In this document: positions 23,792 through 34,689 of the stretch, piece by piece
How the letters are laid out: each line of letters begins with the position of its first letter
Numbering within the stretch: position 1 is the stretch's first letter
Origin: Gaeumannomyces sp. JS-464
Taxonomy: Eukaryota; Ascomycota; Sordariomycetes; Magnaporthales; Magnaporthaceae
Length of the DNA stretch: 64,000 bases
Direction of reading: 5' to 3'
Assembly: GCA_002197995.1 (NCBI GenBank)
Contig: NGZR01000007.1
Span: 2,500,399-2,564,398 of the forward strand
The notes under the pieces: model-generated
What the model was told of the DNA's origin: nothing
The model's input: only the letters and a program-made list of their open reading frames with translations
Databases searched by the model: none
Position numbers and translations under genes: made by a program

Positions 23792-24360
23792 ATGGTATCC
23801 TCCCGCTTTTTTGAATCTAACAAAGGAAAATCCGTCGCCAAAGGTTAATTGGCATTAAGACGGTTTTAAATAGTGGCGTTAAAAGGATTTGTGCCAAAAA
23901 GGGAAAAGGCAAAACTCCTGCTCGCCCGCGCTTTGCAAAGGGCAAACAAAGATCGTTCCTATGCCTAAATTGTTTTTAACTCTTTTTTGGCCTCCTCCAA
24001 TGCTTTGTTAACCGTGCTTTCGCTGTTTTTAGGATTTCGCGAAATGGCGCACTACTACCAAATGCATAATCCTTTTTAAAAAGGAGGAATAGGCCGGTAA
24101 AGTTAACGCTAATTTTATTAAAATAAGTGCTGCTAAGCGGAAAGCGGCGGGCCGCGTTGCCGTTTAGCGTATGTTCGATGCGGCGTTTTAAAAGCAAAGG
24201 ACAGCTTGTTTAGTGCTCCCAACGATAACGAGGATAAGGACGAAAAGATGGTCGAAAAGGGAGAAAAGGATAAGAATGCTAATAATATCGATAAATAAGC
24301 TGGTAATATGTCCGGCAATAGTGGAGGTTTTTTTTGGAGCTTAGATGGTCGTTTATAAGA
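23792..24360 (+). pseudogene. antisense ORF in the 3' region of Copia C
   Basis: Opposite to Copia gag-pol. ATG at 23792 (context CGCGATGG) opens a frame of about 100 codons broken by TAA at Gln-like positions: MVSSRFFESNKGKSVAKG, then KAKLLLARALQRANKD. After an apparent shift, KRKAAGRVAV and RMFDAAF appear, then an acidic stretch NDNEDKDEKMVEKGEKDK near 24210-24270. A mostly helical, charged protein is suggested; no family recognised. The other strand also has open stretches (- frame 24133-24318, Ser/Leu-rich), which look like its shadow. Confidence 0.45.
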
Positions 24361-24479
24361 TCGTTTTCCGGTTGTTTTGGCGTTTTAGCGATTTCGTTTT
24401 TTTTAGTTATATCGTTAGCCATTTTTAGGTTATAACAAATCGATTTTAATTGCTTTTTTCGCTTTTTTTTATTGTTTTT

Positions 24480-27400
24480 CGCGCTTTACCCAACTTTCGA
24501 TTCGTACCGTTGTCGTATTATTTATAACCAAATTTTCCAAAGCTTTATTTAGTGATTTTTGGTTATCGCGTTTGCCGGATTATTTAATTTTGCGATCCAG
24601 CGGATTTCGTCGATTTCGCGCTTTTCGTAGGATTTTTTAAATGCTATAACATCGATTATAAGCCTTTTTTCCGCTATTATGCCTAATTGTACGAAGTACT
24701 AATATAACGAGAAGTTATCGGTGCAAATTATTAATTTCGGGGCTTTTTAGTTTAGCTTTTTAAAAATCGTTACGAGCGTTAAATTAAAAACGTAGGCTGC
24801 ATCGAACCCGCTAACCATCCCGTAAATCTCACTTGCGAAAACGCTTTTCGTAACCCTTTTGCATTTGACTAACGTCCAATGCAAAATGTTTTCGATTAGC
24901 TAAAAGCTGGTTTTTTAATCGTCGGATTTTTTATTGCTTAATATAATTACAACCCGATTTATAAATTTAGGTTTGGATTGTTTGCGAATAATCCGTTTAC
25001 GAAAACGTAAAAGTTGGTTTTTTGCAAATCCAATAAAACATATTTTAGCTTTTTTTAGCGTTGTCGATTTGCCATTTAATTTTTTGTTTAGCTTAACCAC
25101 GTTTTTTTATCCCGGGTTTTTGGCTTGCGCCGTTACAAAATAGTCGAATGCGGTTTCCGGTTAGCATATGGAATTTAATATATGCGTTTCGAGCTTTTTA
25201 AACGACATACTTATAGCTTAAGCTTTTTAATCGGTTTTTATTAGCTCGAGCTTTTTACCTTGTTTTTTTTATCGAACTTCGAGCTATATTTTTCATTAGG
25301 ATTTTGCACCCGTTAAAGTCGGCTTCGTTTCCCGGAATAAAAATCGATTTCGGTTTTGTACGAAAGCTTGCTTTTTAAATCGCTAATTCTTTTTTTATCA
25401 AAAAGTCCGGATTTTTAAGATTTAAAGTGTCGTTTATCTGCATGCCTACGATTTTAAAGCTTTGTCCGCTTTTTAAAATAAGCAAGCAAAAATCGTAGCT
25501 CGACGTTTAGCAATTTAAGCGCTTTTTATGGTGCTTTTGGTAAGTAACGAACCAATGCAATCCTGATTTCGCGATTTGTAAAAGGGCTTAATCACTTTAA
25601 GCAACGTGCCCGGCTTAAACCATATTGATAATTCCTTAGGTAAGCGCAGGAAAACGTTTTTTTTGCAATTTTAATTCCGATTAGGTGTACGCTTAGCTAA
25701 TATTTCGGATTATTAAACTGAATTTTTATAAGCGTAAACGATGGTGCGATGCTAAGATTAATCGTTAACTGCATTTTATTAATGTGGGAAATTGCGTAAA
25801 AATGTTGTTTTTTTTCGTCGTTATATTTTGTGGCTACGAGTTTCGATTTTTAAAGGCTTTAAGGTTTGCCTTTTTACCTCGTTCATAATCCGTAATCCAA
25901 AAATCGTGGCTCCGTTAGGGGTTTTCTAGTAATCGGCTTAATCACTTTAGCGCCGATAAGTGCGTTTAGTTTTTTGTTAGGTTAACTGTTTAAATGGTGG
26001 ACCGGGAGCTGTAATTTTGCCTTTGTTTAAGTCGGATCGCTAACTGGTAGGATTAGTGCTTTTGGCGTTTAAGACGTTGTGTGCATTTGCCGAGGGCTTC
26101 GTTTTACTGCAACTATTGGTTATGCGTTTTTCAAAAGCGACCTCGTTTGTTAAGGACTTTGGGTATACCGTAATTTAAACAAAATGGCTGTTTAATTTTA
26201 AGGCTTTTTCTTTTGCTATTTTGCGGCCTTTTTTTTCGGGGGTTTCCTTCGGCGTTTTGGCTGTTCGGGCTAAAGTATTCGAAGGGTGCTAGCTGCTTTT
26301 CGGATTTTTGCACGATAGGTTTTTCTGTTTTATGGTAAGGTTTAACCACCGTGCTTTTTAAAAGTCGCGTTGCCGTTAATCGTTTCCACCGTAATTAACG
26401 TGTTTGTTATGGATAGGACTTTATACGGGCCTTGCCATCCGTCCTTTTCCCGGAACACTAAAACCTCGTTTTTAAAAGCCAAAGAGCTGGGAAAATACCC
26501 GTTTTATGTTCGGTCCGTTACGTGTAGCCAATGCTTTTTGCATACGTCGCTTATCGTGTAAAATCCGGATTTTTGCTATGGCTTTCCTAATTGCAGCGGC
26601 TTTTTATACCTGGGTTTGCGAAAGTGGCGATTCGTTATTAATTCGAGGCATTGCTTTAAAACGAGCAGTATAGGGACAAGTCCGTCGGGGCCGGCCGTGT
26701 CGTTTACGGCTTTTACTGCTTTTTTAAAGCACTAAATCGAGGTGTATAAATGGGCATTTTATCGGATAATATCAAAAGCCCGGCGTAAAAGGGCGTAATA
26801 TTTTCAATTTTGCCGATTAACCAATGCGTTTCGATTGGGACCTGTTTATAAGTAATTTTAAAAAGCTTTGCTTCCGTTTAAAATTCGCTCGCGGCGAAAT
26901 TAATACCGGCATCGTGGGAAATTACGTTAAAGGCCCTAATAAACGTCGATCTAGTACCGTTTTAAAAGCTTCCCACGTTTCTTTTACCGATATGTCTTTA
27001 AAAAGCGCTGCAGTATTAAAAGCTATGCTCGCATTAATTACGTGAAAAATTGGCTTGTAATCGACGTAAAATACGTTTGTAATTATTTCGTGGTTAAAGT
27101 CGATATCGTTTTGGAGTTTAAATCGAAAGCGTTATAATACAGGACCTTTTTTTTAACAAAAATGGCACATTCGATTGATTATTGCGAAAGCGTCGCGATT
27201 AGCCTCGTGCTTTGCAGTTTTAAAACGTTCCAAAGTCTGTCGATAAATGGGTGCCCAAAGCGTTTATGCACGCGCTTTAGCTTAGCTTCCGTAAGGAAGA
27301 CTGCCCGCGATTTCTGTTTCCGTTATAAAGCTGACTGCCGTATGTAACGTGGGTAACGTCGTCGAGAAAAACCAAAGGTGGCCGTCCTTTTTATAATCGG

Positions 27401-29797
27401 GACGCGCGTACCGTTGTTTTTTATAAGCTTATTGCGCGTGTTATTTAGGTAAACGTGCAATGCATCCATATTTGCAAAGCATAGCAGGAAAGGGGTTGGA
27501 ATTGGAACTATAAAAAACGTGATTTGGCCGATTGGGGTCGGAATAGTGATTTTTCCGTGTGCTGGAAACAGCTTTTTTTAATCCGAAAATTACGCGTTTT
27601 TTATGCCGTTTGTATTAATAACGAGATTTGGCTGTAGCGTTAAAGTGCGTGGATTTAACCTTTTCCGGCCGTAAAGGTTATTGCTGCACTTGTATCCGGA
27701 AAAATCCTTTGCTATTGCTTAATGCCTCGATTTTGTATTGGACTAATACTTGATCCGCAGGAACATGGGAATAAGGCTTGCCAAATCCCGAGTTTTAACG
27801 CTTATAAATGCGGTAGGTAAAAGCTTTTTTAATTAGGTATGCGGCCGTAACGGAAGTATAAAGTAGCTGCTTTTATAATCTTCCTTTCTTTTATTTTTTG
27901 ATCGTTAAAATTAAAAGATGGCTGTTCTTCCTCGTCGGTGCTTTCGGGCTTTATTAATGCGAGGAATTAGGTGTACCTTTTACGTGGTTTGTTTTTTGCC
28001 TTTTTTATGCTTTCCACTGCTTTTTAAATCGTCGTTATTTTTTTAAAAAGTGGCGTGTCGATTTGCAATCCGGCTTTTGCAAATCTAACAGCCGCGTATG
28101 TATAAACGTAAACGGAAGCTTAGTCGGAAGGATTTGGGTTTGTATGCTCGATTTCGACTTTTATCGTCCTTTCCGCGATTTTGTGATTTTTTAAACTTCC
28201 GTTTTACAAATGGATGTTAAAAGTGCGTGCGTTTCTCCATTTGCATAATGCTTTTAATTGGGAAAATAGGCTTTTAAAATCCGGCTAGGATTTATAAAAA
28301 CGGTTTTAAGTTCCGGCACGCTTTAAATTGCCCGTAAAATGCTCGTAATAAACTGGTTTTCGTTTTAGTAGGACGGGCCAAAAGCGCGTTGGCAGCTTAT
28401 AATTTATCCAAAAGGGTTTGCAAAACTTCCATATTGGATTTGCCTATATTGGCGATTTTTAAACGGACTATTTGGAAAATAGTCGAGCTTTAGTCCGTAT
28501 GGTATAATAATCGGTTAACTTCGGTATTAAAGTGCTTTTTAAAAATTATGTAAATCTTTTAAAAGGTAAAGCTAATGCCGATATATCGGGTGTACCACTG
28601 TTTAGCTTTGCTTTAAAATACTAAAAGAAAAATCGTATGGAGCTATGAAAATGGTATTTCGAAGGTTTCGCATATGGTTACGAAAAACAAAATCTTATCG
28701 TTTAAAATATCGTATAAATTACCGGAATAGCTGTACTCCTTATCCCAAACGCTTTAAAATGCCTTTATTAAGCTTTTGTTAATAGTGGCGTTAAATACCT
28801 CTTTAAAAGGGAGTTGCCTATACCGGGATTTTGCACGTGCCGGGGTCCCGTATCGAAAGCGTGACGTTATTGCGGTTTGTGCTTTTTCGATCGGTGGAAT
28901 GGATTTTCCGCGATCCTTTTGTTGTATATAGCGGTCGAAGTGGGATCCGGGTGTTGCAATAGGTTTAAAAATCGGCAAAACTGGAAATTAATTAATCGGG
29001 GGCGTTTAAGGAACTGCCGATTAGCTGAATGGTAAAAGCCGTTAATTTAGTAAAAGGATAGCTGGGGGATCGATGCGCTTTTTGGTACGAGTGTTTTTGG
29101 GAAGGGGGGAATTGGGCATCGTATTCGTAAATGAAATTAAAGAGTATTTTCGGGAAAATAGCAGATTTTTGGTTTGCCGATTTGGTAATCCCTGGATTTT
29201 ATTTCGGCTATTTTCCTGCTTGGCTATGGTTTTATTTGGGAGAAAAACGCGGTGTGTTTTTTAGGCATCCGGGGCGTCGATTAGGTAATTGTTTGGTTTG
29301 AAACTCGTGCGATTTTGGGATAAAAAGGGCTGTAATCCGGTTAATAGGGTTATTCCAAAAATTGATTCCCATCGCATAACTTGCATAAGTTTTTCGTTAA
29401 ACTTCCCTTTTGGCGGGCCGGGGATTGGGATCCTATAATTTTCCAAATGTTTGCGGAAAATTCGAGCGATCCGCTAATCGAGGTTTTCGAAGTGCGTTGC
29501 TTCCCACCTTTCGTAGTCCTCGAGTACGTCGTTTAAAAGGTTGTTGCTATGCGTGTTTCCGTATAAAAGCAGTGTTTTAAGCATTTATACGTTCCGGCGA
29601 GCAATGGAAATTTCGTTGGGTAATCCTCCGAAGCTATAAAAGGGGTTTGTTAAAAGGGGGATGTTAATGTTTTGTGCTAAAAACTTGGGGAGTTCGTATG
29701 CCAAAAGCGTGCTTTTTGTAATTATACGTTGCTTATCGCTAAGCTCCTCCGCCTGTTGTTCCGAAGTGTCGGACATGTTATCGGTGGGGGTTAACAA
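24480..29797 (-). pseudogene. gag-pol polyprotein of Copia C
   Basis: Starts with MLTPTDNMSDTSEQQAEEL at 29797 (a second Met at 29776 is possible). Gag occupies about 29800-28200. Near 27480-27560 is the segment ITIPTPIGQITFF with TPFLLCF that precedes the integrase in fungal Copia elements; next comes the pre-integrase RVHKRFGHP. The integrase core has VISHDAGINFAASEF at 26880-26927 with its catalytic Asp kept, and a C-terminal GPYKVL...STVVKPYH near 26340-26480. RT is near 25700-25850 (SQRLILA) and RNase H ends near 24550 (KREIDEIRWI). Scattered TAA/TAG and some frame changes make it a pseudogene, though less decayed than its neighbours. Confidence 0.85.
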
Positions 29798-29824
29798 GCA
29801 ATATCGTTTGGGTGATCGATTTAG

Positions 29825-29936
29825 GAGTCCAGTCGCCTGCTTTAGGAAAGTGCTTAAAAGGATTACGTAACGCCTTTTTCACAATTGTTTAAATCTTATA
29901 AACAAAAGTCTAGTCGCCTGCTTTAGGAAGGTGCTT
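29825..29936. repeat. 30-bp direct repeat at the gag start of Copia C
   Basis: Two copies, 29825-29854 and 29907-29936, both containing AGTCGCCTGCTTTAGGAA, with two transition differences and 82 bp between starts. They lie just upstream of the Gag start at 29797, in the leader RNA, where packaging or translational signals often sit; the role is unknown. Confidence 0.7.
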
Positions 29937-30071
29937 TTATTATTCGATTAACTCGTGTGTAACGCGCTACCGAGCAGTGAAATACAATTCCTTTGCTTTT
30001 AGGCTTTTCCGTTTAACCCAATCGCTTTAAAAAAGGTATCGAACGGTTAAACCTTTTACTTTGCTTATTTG

Positions 30072-30090
30072 TGTTGCTTTTCGAGCAACA
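30072..30090. other. short perfect hairpin next to the 5' LTR of Copia C
   Basis: TGTTGCT-TTTCG-AGCAACA: 7-bp stem, 5-nt loop, nine bases from the LTR edge, in the region where the primer-binding site should be. Confidence 0.6.
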
Positions 30091-30098
30091 TTAATTAG

Positions 30099-30334
30099 TG
30101 TTGGTAGGAGTGGTACTTTTGTAAGCACGGAAATCTCTTAAAAAGAAAGAACAAAGATTTATAAATCTGGAACTGGTATTTGTAGTGATGCATATTTATA
30201 TAGGAATCTAGTTACAAGAAGGGGATTACAAAATCCCCTTTTGTAGGCTCGTAGGAGCGCACGGCCCGTGGGCCTGCGGCTTTACGAGGCGTGGGCCTTT
30301 TTTAAATGCACGCGTTAAATCACGTGGATTAACA
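30099..30334 (-). repeat. 5' LTR of Copia C
   Basis: 236 bp, TG...CA on either strand, nearly the same as 23078-23314; the differences are mostly transitions. The duplication CTTTC follows at 30335-30339. Confidence 0.93.
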
Positions 30335-30339
30335 CTTTC

Positions 30340-30850
30340 GAAGTTAAAACCGACGCTTTTAATTACGTTATTAAAAAACAGTTAAATTAACGAAATAAGT
30401 AAAAAAAGTTCCACTTTTACGCTTTTTTTTGCAAACATTAAACGGTTTAAAATTAAATTATTAAATTTATAATAAAAAATTATTAACGATAATTCGGGCG
30501 TTTAAAAAATAAAAAATTTATTTACGTAAAACAAATTATAAAGTTATAATATATATAAATTATAAAAACTTAACATATTTTATTATAAATAAAAATTTAA
30601 ACCAACGATAAATTAAATAAAATAAATTTTTTAACAAATTTAACTTTTAAAAAAGGTTAAAAAACGAATAAATAAACGCTTTTAATTAACGAACGAATTA
30701 TAAAATCGAAATATTAAAAGAAATACGTATTATTTTAATTTAAAAAATAAACGGTATATTAATACTAGTATATTAACGGTTAATAACCGTAGTAATAAAC
30801 GAGTTTTAAATTTTAAAAAAATTTAAAAAAATTACAACTAAATAGCATAA
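30340..30850 (+). pseudogene. Relic E Gypsy RNase H, last segment
   Basis: The + frame FEVKTDAFNYVIKKQLNQR then HFYAFF and later weak RNase H blocks matches element B at about 6420-6800. This is the usual TDASxYAIG start of Ty3/Gypsy RNase H. Together with 11345-11417, 13268-13678 and the two short joining pieces it gives one continuous RT-RNase H region after removing four insertions. It ends at a TA where Pot2 copy 5 begins. Confidence 0.78.
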
Positions 30851-31947
30851 CGTGGTTTACCACCTTATCGCGTAAATTACTTTATCGCGCGTTTTTTATC
30901 GCAATTCGCATTTTTTACTTTTAATATTAATTTTTTAACCATTATAAATAGCATTAAAATTTAAAAAACTTAAAATTGTTTTCGTTATGCAAATAATTTA
31001 ATTTAATTAAAAATTAAGTTTACGTTTAGCAATTAAAATTTACGATATTTTTAAATTTATATTACGTAATTAATACGCTAATCGAACTGCTTAACGCGAT
31101 TAAAAGCTTAAAAATCGAAAATTAACGAAATTTAAAAAGGAAACGCTTATTAAATACATATTAAAACTGGATTTTCGCGTATTCCTTTTTTTTAGCTTTT
31201 TAATATTAAAAATATAACCGATTAATTATTCGCTAAACGCGACGCGAGTATTATCGGAATTAATTAAATTGCGAAGTTTATTAAACGCCGCCCGGAGCTT
31301 AACACGCGTTAAATTCGAAAATATAATTATTAAAAAGCTAAATGCGAAAATCCTAAGCTTATTTTTATGTAATTTAACTTTATACGGAATATTATAGTTA
31401 AATATAGCATTTAAAATAACGATATTTATAATTTCGACGAAACCGGCTTTTTTATAAGCATAATCGCCGCCGTTATAATTATTATAAAGTTAAAAAGCTA
31501 TGGTAAAACAAAACTAGTTTTATTTAATAACCGGGAATAAATTATAATTATTTAAAAAATTAATTATTACGTTTAAAAAAGCGAATAAAGCATTTAACAA
31601 ATATTAAAAGGTTAAAAAACACGTGTTTAATTTAAAAAGTTACGTATTATTAAAAAAGTACGAAATGTTTTAAATTAATAAAAGTTAAATAAATAATTAT
31701 AATAAAAAATGCGCGATTATAAAGGTTAAAAAAGGAAATAATAATTTGTTAATAATATAATACTTACGGTAAAACCGGATATAATACGCGCATTTGTTAA
31801 AAAAAAAGTAAAAATGTTTAATATATATAGTTTTAAATAGTTTAAATGGATTTTTAATATTATTAAATTAATATACGCGTCGATTAACCGGAAGTTAAGT
31901 ATAAATGCGCGATAAAATGGTTTGCGCGATAAAATGGTAAACTACGT
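30851..31947 (+). mobile_element. Pot2-like transposon, copy 5, internally deleted
   Basis: 1,097 bp, TA at 30849-30850 and 31948-31949. Sequence follows copy 1 to about 31560 (HTH and DETGF kept in outline), then jumps to the region equal to copy 1 position about 1990, so about 760 bp including most of the DDE core is missing. TIRs are of a third class with unit CCATTTTATCGCGCAAA. A non-autonomous derivative. Its left flank is + strand relic E and its right flank is - strand relic F. Confidence 0.88.
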
Positions 31948-31949
31948 TA

Positions 31950-32465
31950 TTAAATTTAACCAGTAGTTTAATTTATTCGTAAATTATTTTCCTAAAATTA
32001 AAAGATTTTAAAATAACGTTTTTTTATATATTTAATACGTTTAACGTAATAGTAACGTTTTCCCCGTTTTAAATGCGTAATATTATTAACCGCGATTTTT
32101 AATCGATTTATTTTTTATTATAAATAACAAATGTTTTTTAAACTATTTTTAATTAATACGGTTAAAACTTCCATTTTATAAGGATTTTATACCGTTTAAC
32201 CGTTTATAATAATACGTAATCGCTTTATATTTCGCAATCGATTATTACTATAACTTTTTTTCTTTAATATTTTATTTAAAATGTTAATAAGTTATACGGT
32301 TAATTAAATTTTGCTATTATAAAAGTTTTTACGAGTTTTTTTTTTATTTCGCGCTTTTTTTTCAAATGGTTTATTTAATTTTTTAATAAAAGGAATAAAT
32401 ACCGTACGCCCGTTTTTTTCGAGTTAAACGAAATATACGCTCGTATAATTTTTTTTATTAAGCTT
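31950..32465 (-). pseudogene. Relic F: Gypsy B-family fragment, part 1
   Basis: The reverse complement follows element B at about 4700-5210 (gag-pol linker) base for base with many transitions, starting right at the TA after Pot2 copy 5. It stops at AGCTT (32461-32465), the left target duplication of J, and resumes at 57462. Confidence 0.8.
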
Positions 32466-32540
32466 TATAATAGGCTAGCTTAAAAAAGATCGCTATAAAA
32501 AGCTAAAAAGGTAGGATAAATTAACTACTAAAAAAGGAAT
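32466..32540 (-). repeat. 3' LTR of J, first part
   Basis: 75 bp starting TATAATAGGCTAGC (TG now TA) and ending GGAAT at 32536-32540, the left target duplication of Gypsy G. Confidence 0.9.
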
Positions 32541-32822
32541 TGTAAAAAAGCTCGCCGCGATAATAGCGGGCCACCGCTACAGTAAAAAGCCTTAGCCTTA
32601 TTTACGGGCCTAAGCCACGTGGAAGCCTAAAGCACCCAAGCACGTAACAAAGGGCTTAAAAAAGCCACGCTATTTAAACAGCTTGTAAAAAGCAATTCCC
32701 AAATGGCCGGAACAAGCTAAAATTGTTGTATTTACCTTATAGCAATATAGGTTTTTAACTTTTACAAACCGCTTATTATTATCGTAATTACCTCGTATAA
32801 GCTTTCGGCTTACCCCGTAACA
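32541..32822 (+). repeat. 5' LTR of G
   Basis: 282 bp, TGTAAAAAAGCTCGCC...CCCCGTAACA. Equal in length to the 3' LTR; differences are mostly transitions. Confidence 0.93.
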
Positions 32823-32849
32823 TTTTTCAGCTTTTACCACCCTTTTAAA

Positions 32850-34680
32850 AATACGAGCCGATTATTATAAACGCGGACGGTTAATCGAGCGCGACGCCGG
32901 GCACCGCGAATTAAAAAAGATCGCGCTTTCCAGTGTTAATGCGACCCGTTATTCGATCGCAAACGGCGCGTCGCGAACCGACAATCCCTTCGCATTTCGA
33001 GGAAGAAATCCGGACTTTTTTCGAATAAAAAGGCAACCAAGCTTTGGAAAACCTTTTAAATCGAATGCACCGCAGTTTTTAAAAACGAAGCCGTATTTCG
33101 AACCCGCTTATTTCCTTATTAAAAAAGTCGAATTAAAACGATATTCCCGAAAACGATTATATTTATACCGAAAGCGGCGACGATTAAATCCACCGTAACC
33201 GTTGCGATATAATTTCGTCGGAAATCGCGAAACGATCGCGCAAAACTTACGGATTACCGAAGTACGGATATAAGGAAAAACGCTATCGAAAGCACCGTCG
33301 GAAAAAAATAACTATGCGTAAAGCCTACTTTTTAAAACGCAATTAGCTTCGCTTTCGTAGCTTTTCGCGCTTTACCCGACGCGCAAAATCCCGCGCTTCG
33401 GGGTATTACACCGCAATTACCGGAGCAAAGAAAAACGGGAATTTTTACCGAACCGGCGCTTTTACTCCCCGAAAAGTTGCAATTATAGCACGCAAAACTT
33501 TCGAAATAGCAGTTTATAGCTTATTACCCTTTTTAAAAAAATCCTTTTTACTAAAAAAAAAATTACACGCCTTTTACCCGCTATTTAAAACTTTTAAAAT
33601 ATAGCGTAAAAATTTTAAAACTTTATACTTCTTTTTCGGAAATCCGGAATTAAATTTAAAATATTAGCGAAAAAAACGCGCTATATGATAAAATTCCCGA
33701 ATAAGTGTAAATCATTTAAGCAATACCCCAATTACATTACGAAATATCCACGAATTAAAAAACTTATACGAAAAGGCTATACGGATTAACGCAATCCTAA
33801 TAATAAACGTAGGCCGATTTTGTTAACTATTTAGAAAAAAGGCGAATAAACCTAACCATCCAAATCCACTAAAGCTGGATTACTTATAAATAGCTACATT
33901 AAAGGTATTAAAAATCCCCGGTTTTTTTCCTTATTAAATGGCAAATGTCCGTTTAAAAAATCGAACCCGAAACTTTATAAACGGACTTTTAATAACTATT
34001 TTAACTTTTTCGAAAGTTTTCCTTTTATTTGCAAAATTGGCTGTAAAACGAGTTAATAGCAAACGCGCAAACCAATTAGGACATTCCTCGGGACGTCGCT
34101 AATACCGCGGAAAAAAATGGGCAATAAAAAAAGCAAAACCAACGCAAAAACGTCCGACTATCGTCCTTACTAAAAGTCTTACCGAAAGCAACGAACTTTT
34201 AAATACCACGCTTAAAAAAGGGACGATAAAAATAAACGACCGAGCCGGCGGGACGACCGCCGATATAAAAAACGGGACGACTCGCGTCGGCCCGACCTAA
34301 AACGGCAAAACTCCCGCTATTACGAGCAAAAAACGGAAAACCTCGGTTTTTCCAAATCCAGCACGCTTTAAGCAAAATAACCGTTAAGTTACGATAATAG
34401 GGCTAAAAAAACAAACTATTAAGGCTAAAAGCTTAACAATTGCAACAATTGCGGAAAGCCGGGCCATTAAACGACCGATTGCTATTTTAAACTTAAAAAG
34501 GTAAAAGCGATCGACGTTTACTACCCTAACGATAACGAACTCGATTACAACCGCGCTATTAATAGCAGCGACGAAAACGAGCGCACCCCGATGCGGGACG
34601 ATAATTATAAATCGCAATCCGACTCGAACTTCGAATCGGAAAACGGGGATAACCGCTAAATAACCCCTACCTTCGCGGCT
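32850..34680 (+). pseudogene. gag of G with CCHC knuckle
   Basis: Runs from the leader after the 5' LTR. The C-terminal part is well preserved: CNNCGKPGHQTTDCYF at about 34441-34490 is an intact CX2CX4HX4C knuckle, followed by an acidic tail (NSSDENERTPMRDDN). Upstream are basic and Ser/Thr-rich stretches and a capsid-like region near 33700-34100. RNA packaging is the expected role. TAA/TAG stops interrupt it. Confidence 0.8.
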
Positions 34681-34689
34681 TCGACATTT

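Larger units (their letters stand above)
23078..30334 (-). mobile_element. Ty1/Copia retrotransposon C
   Basis: A 7,257-bp LTR element on the - strand with duplication CTTTC (23073-23077 and 30335-30339). LTRs are 23078-23314 and 30099-30334, nearly identical, so this looks like one of the youngest insertions and is the least RIP-altered part of the window. Domain order on the - strand is Gag, protease, integrase, RT, RNase H, the Copia order. The 1.2 kb between RNase H and the 3' LTR contains a coding-like + strand frame with its own TATA-like box. Confidence 0.93.
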
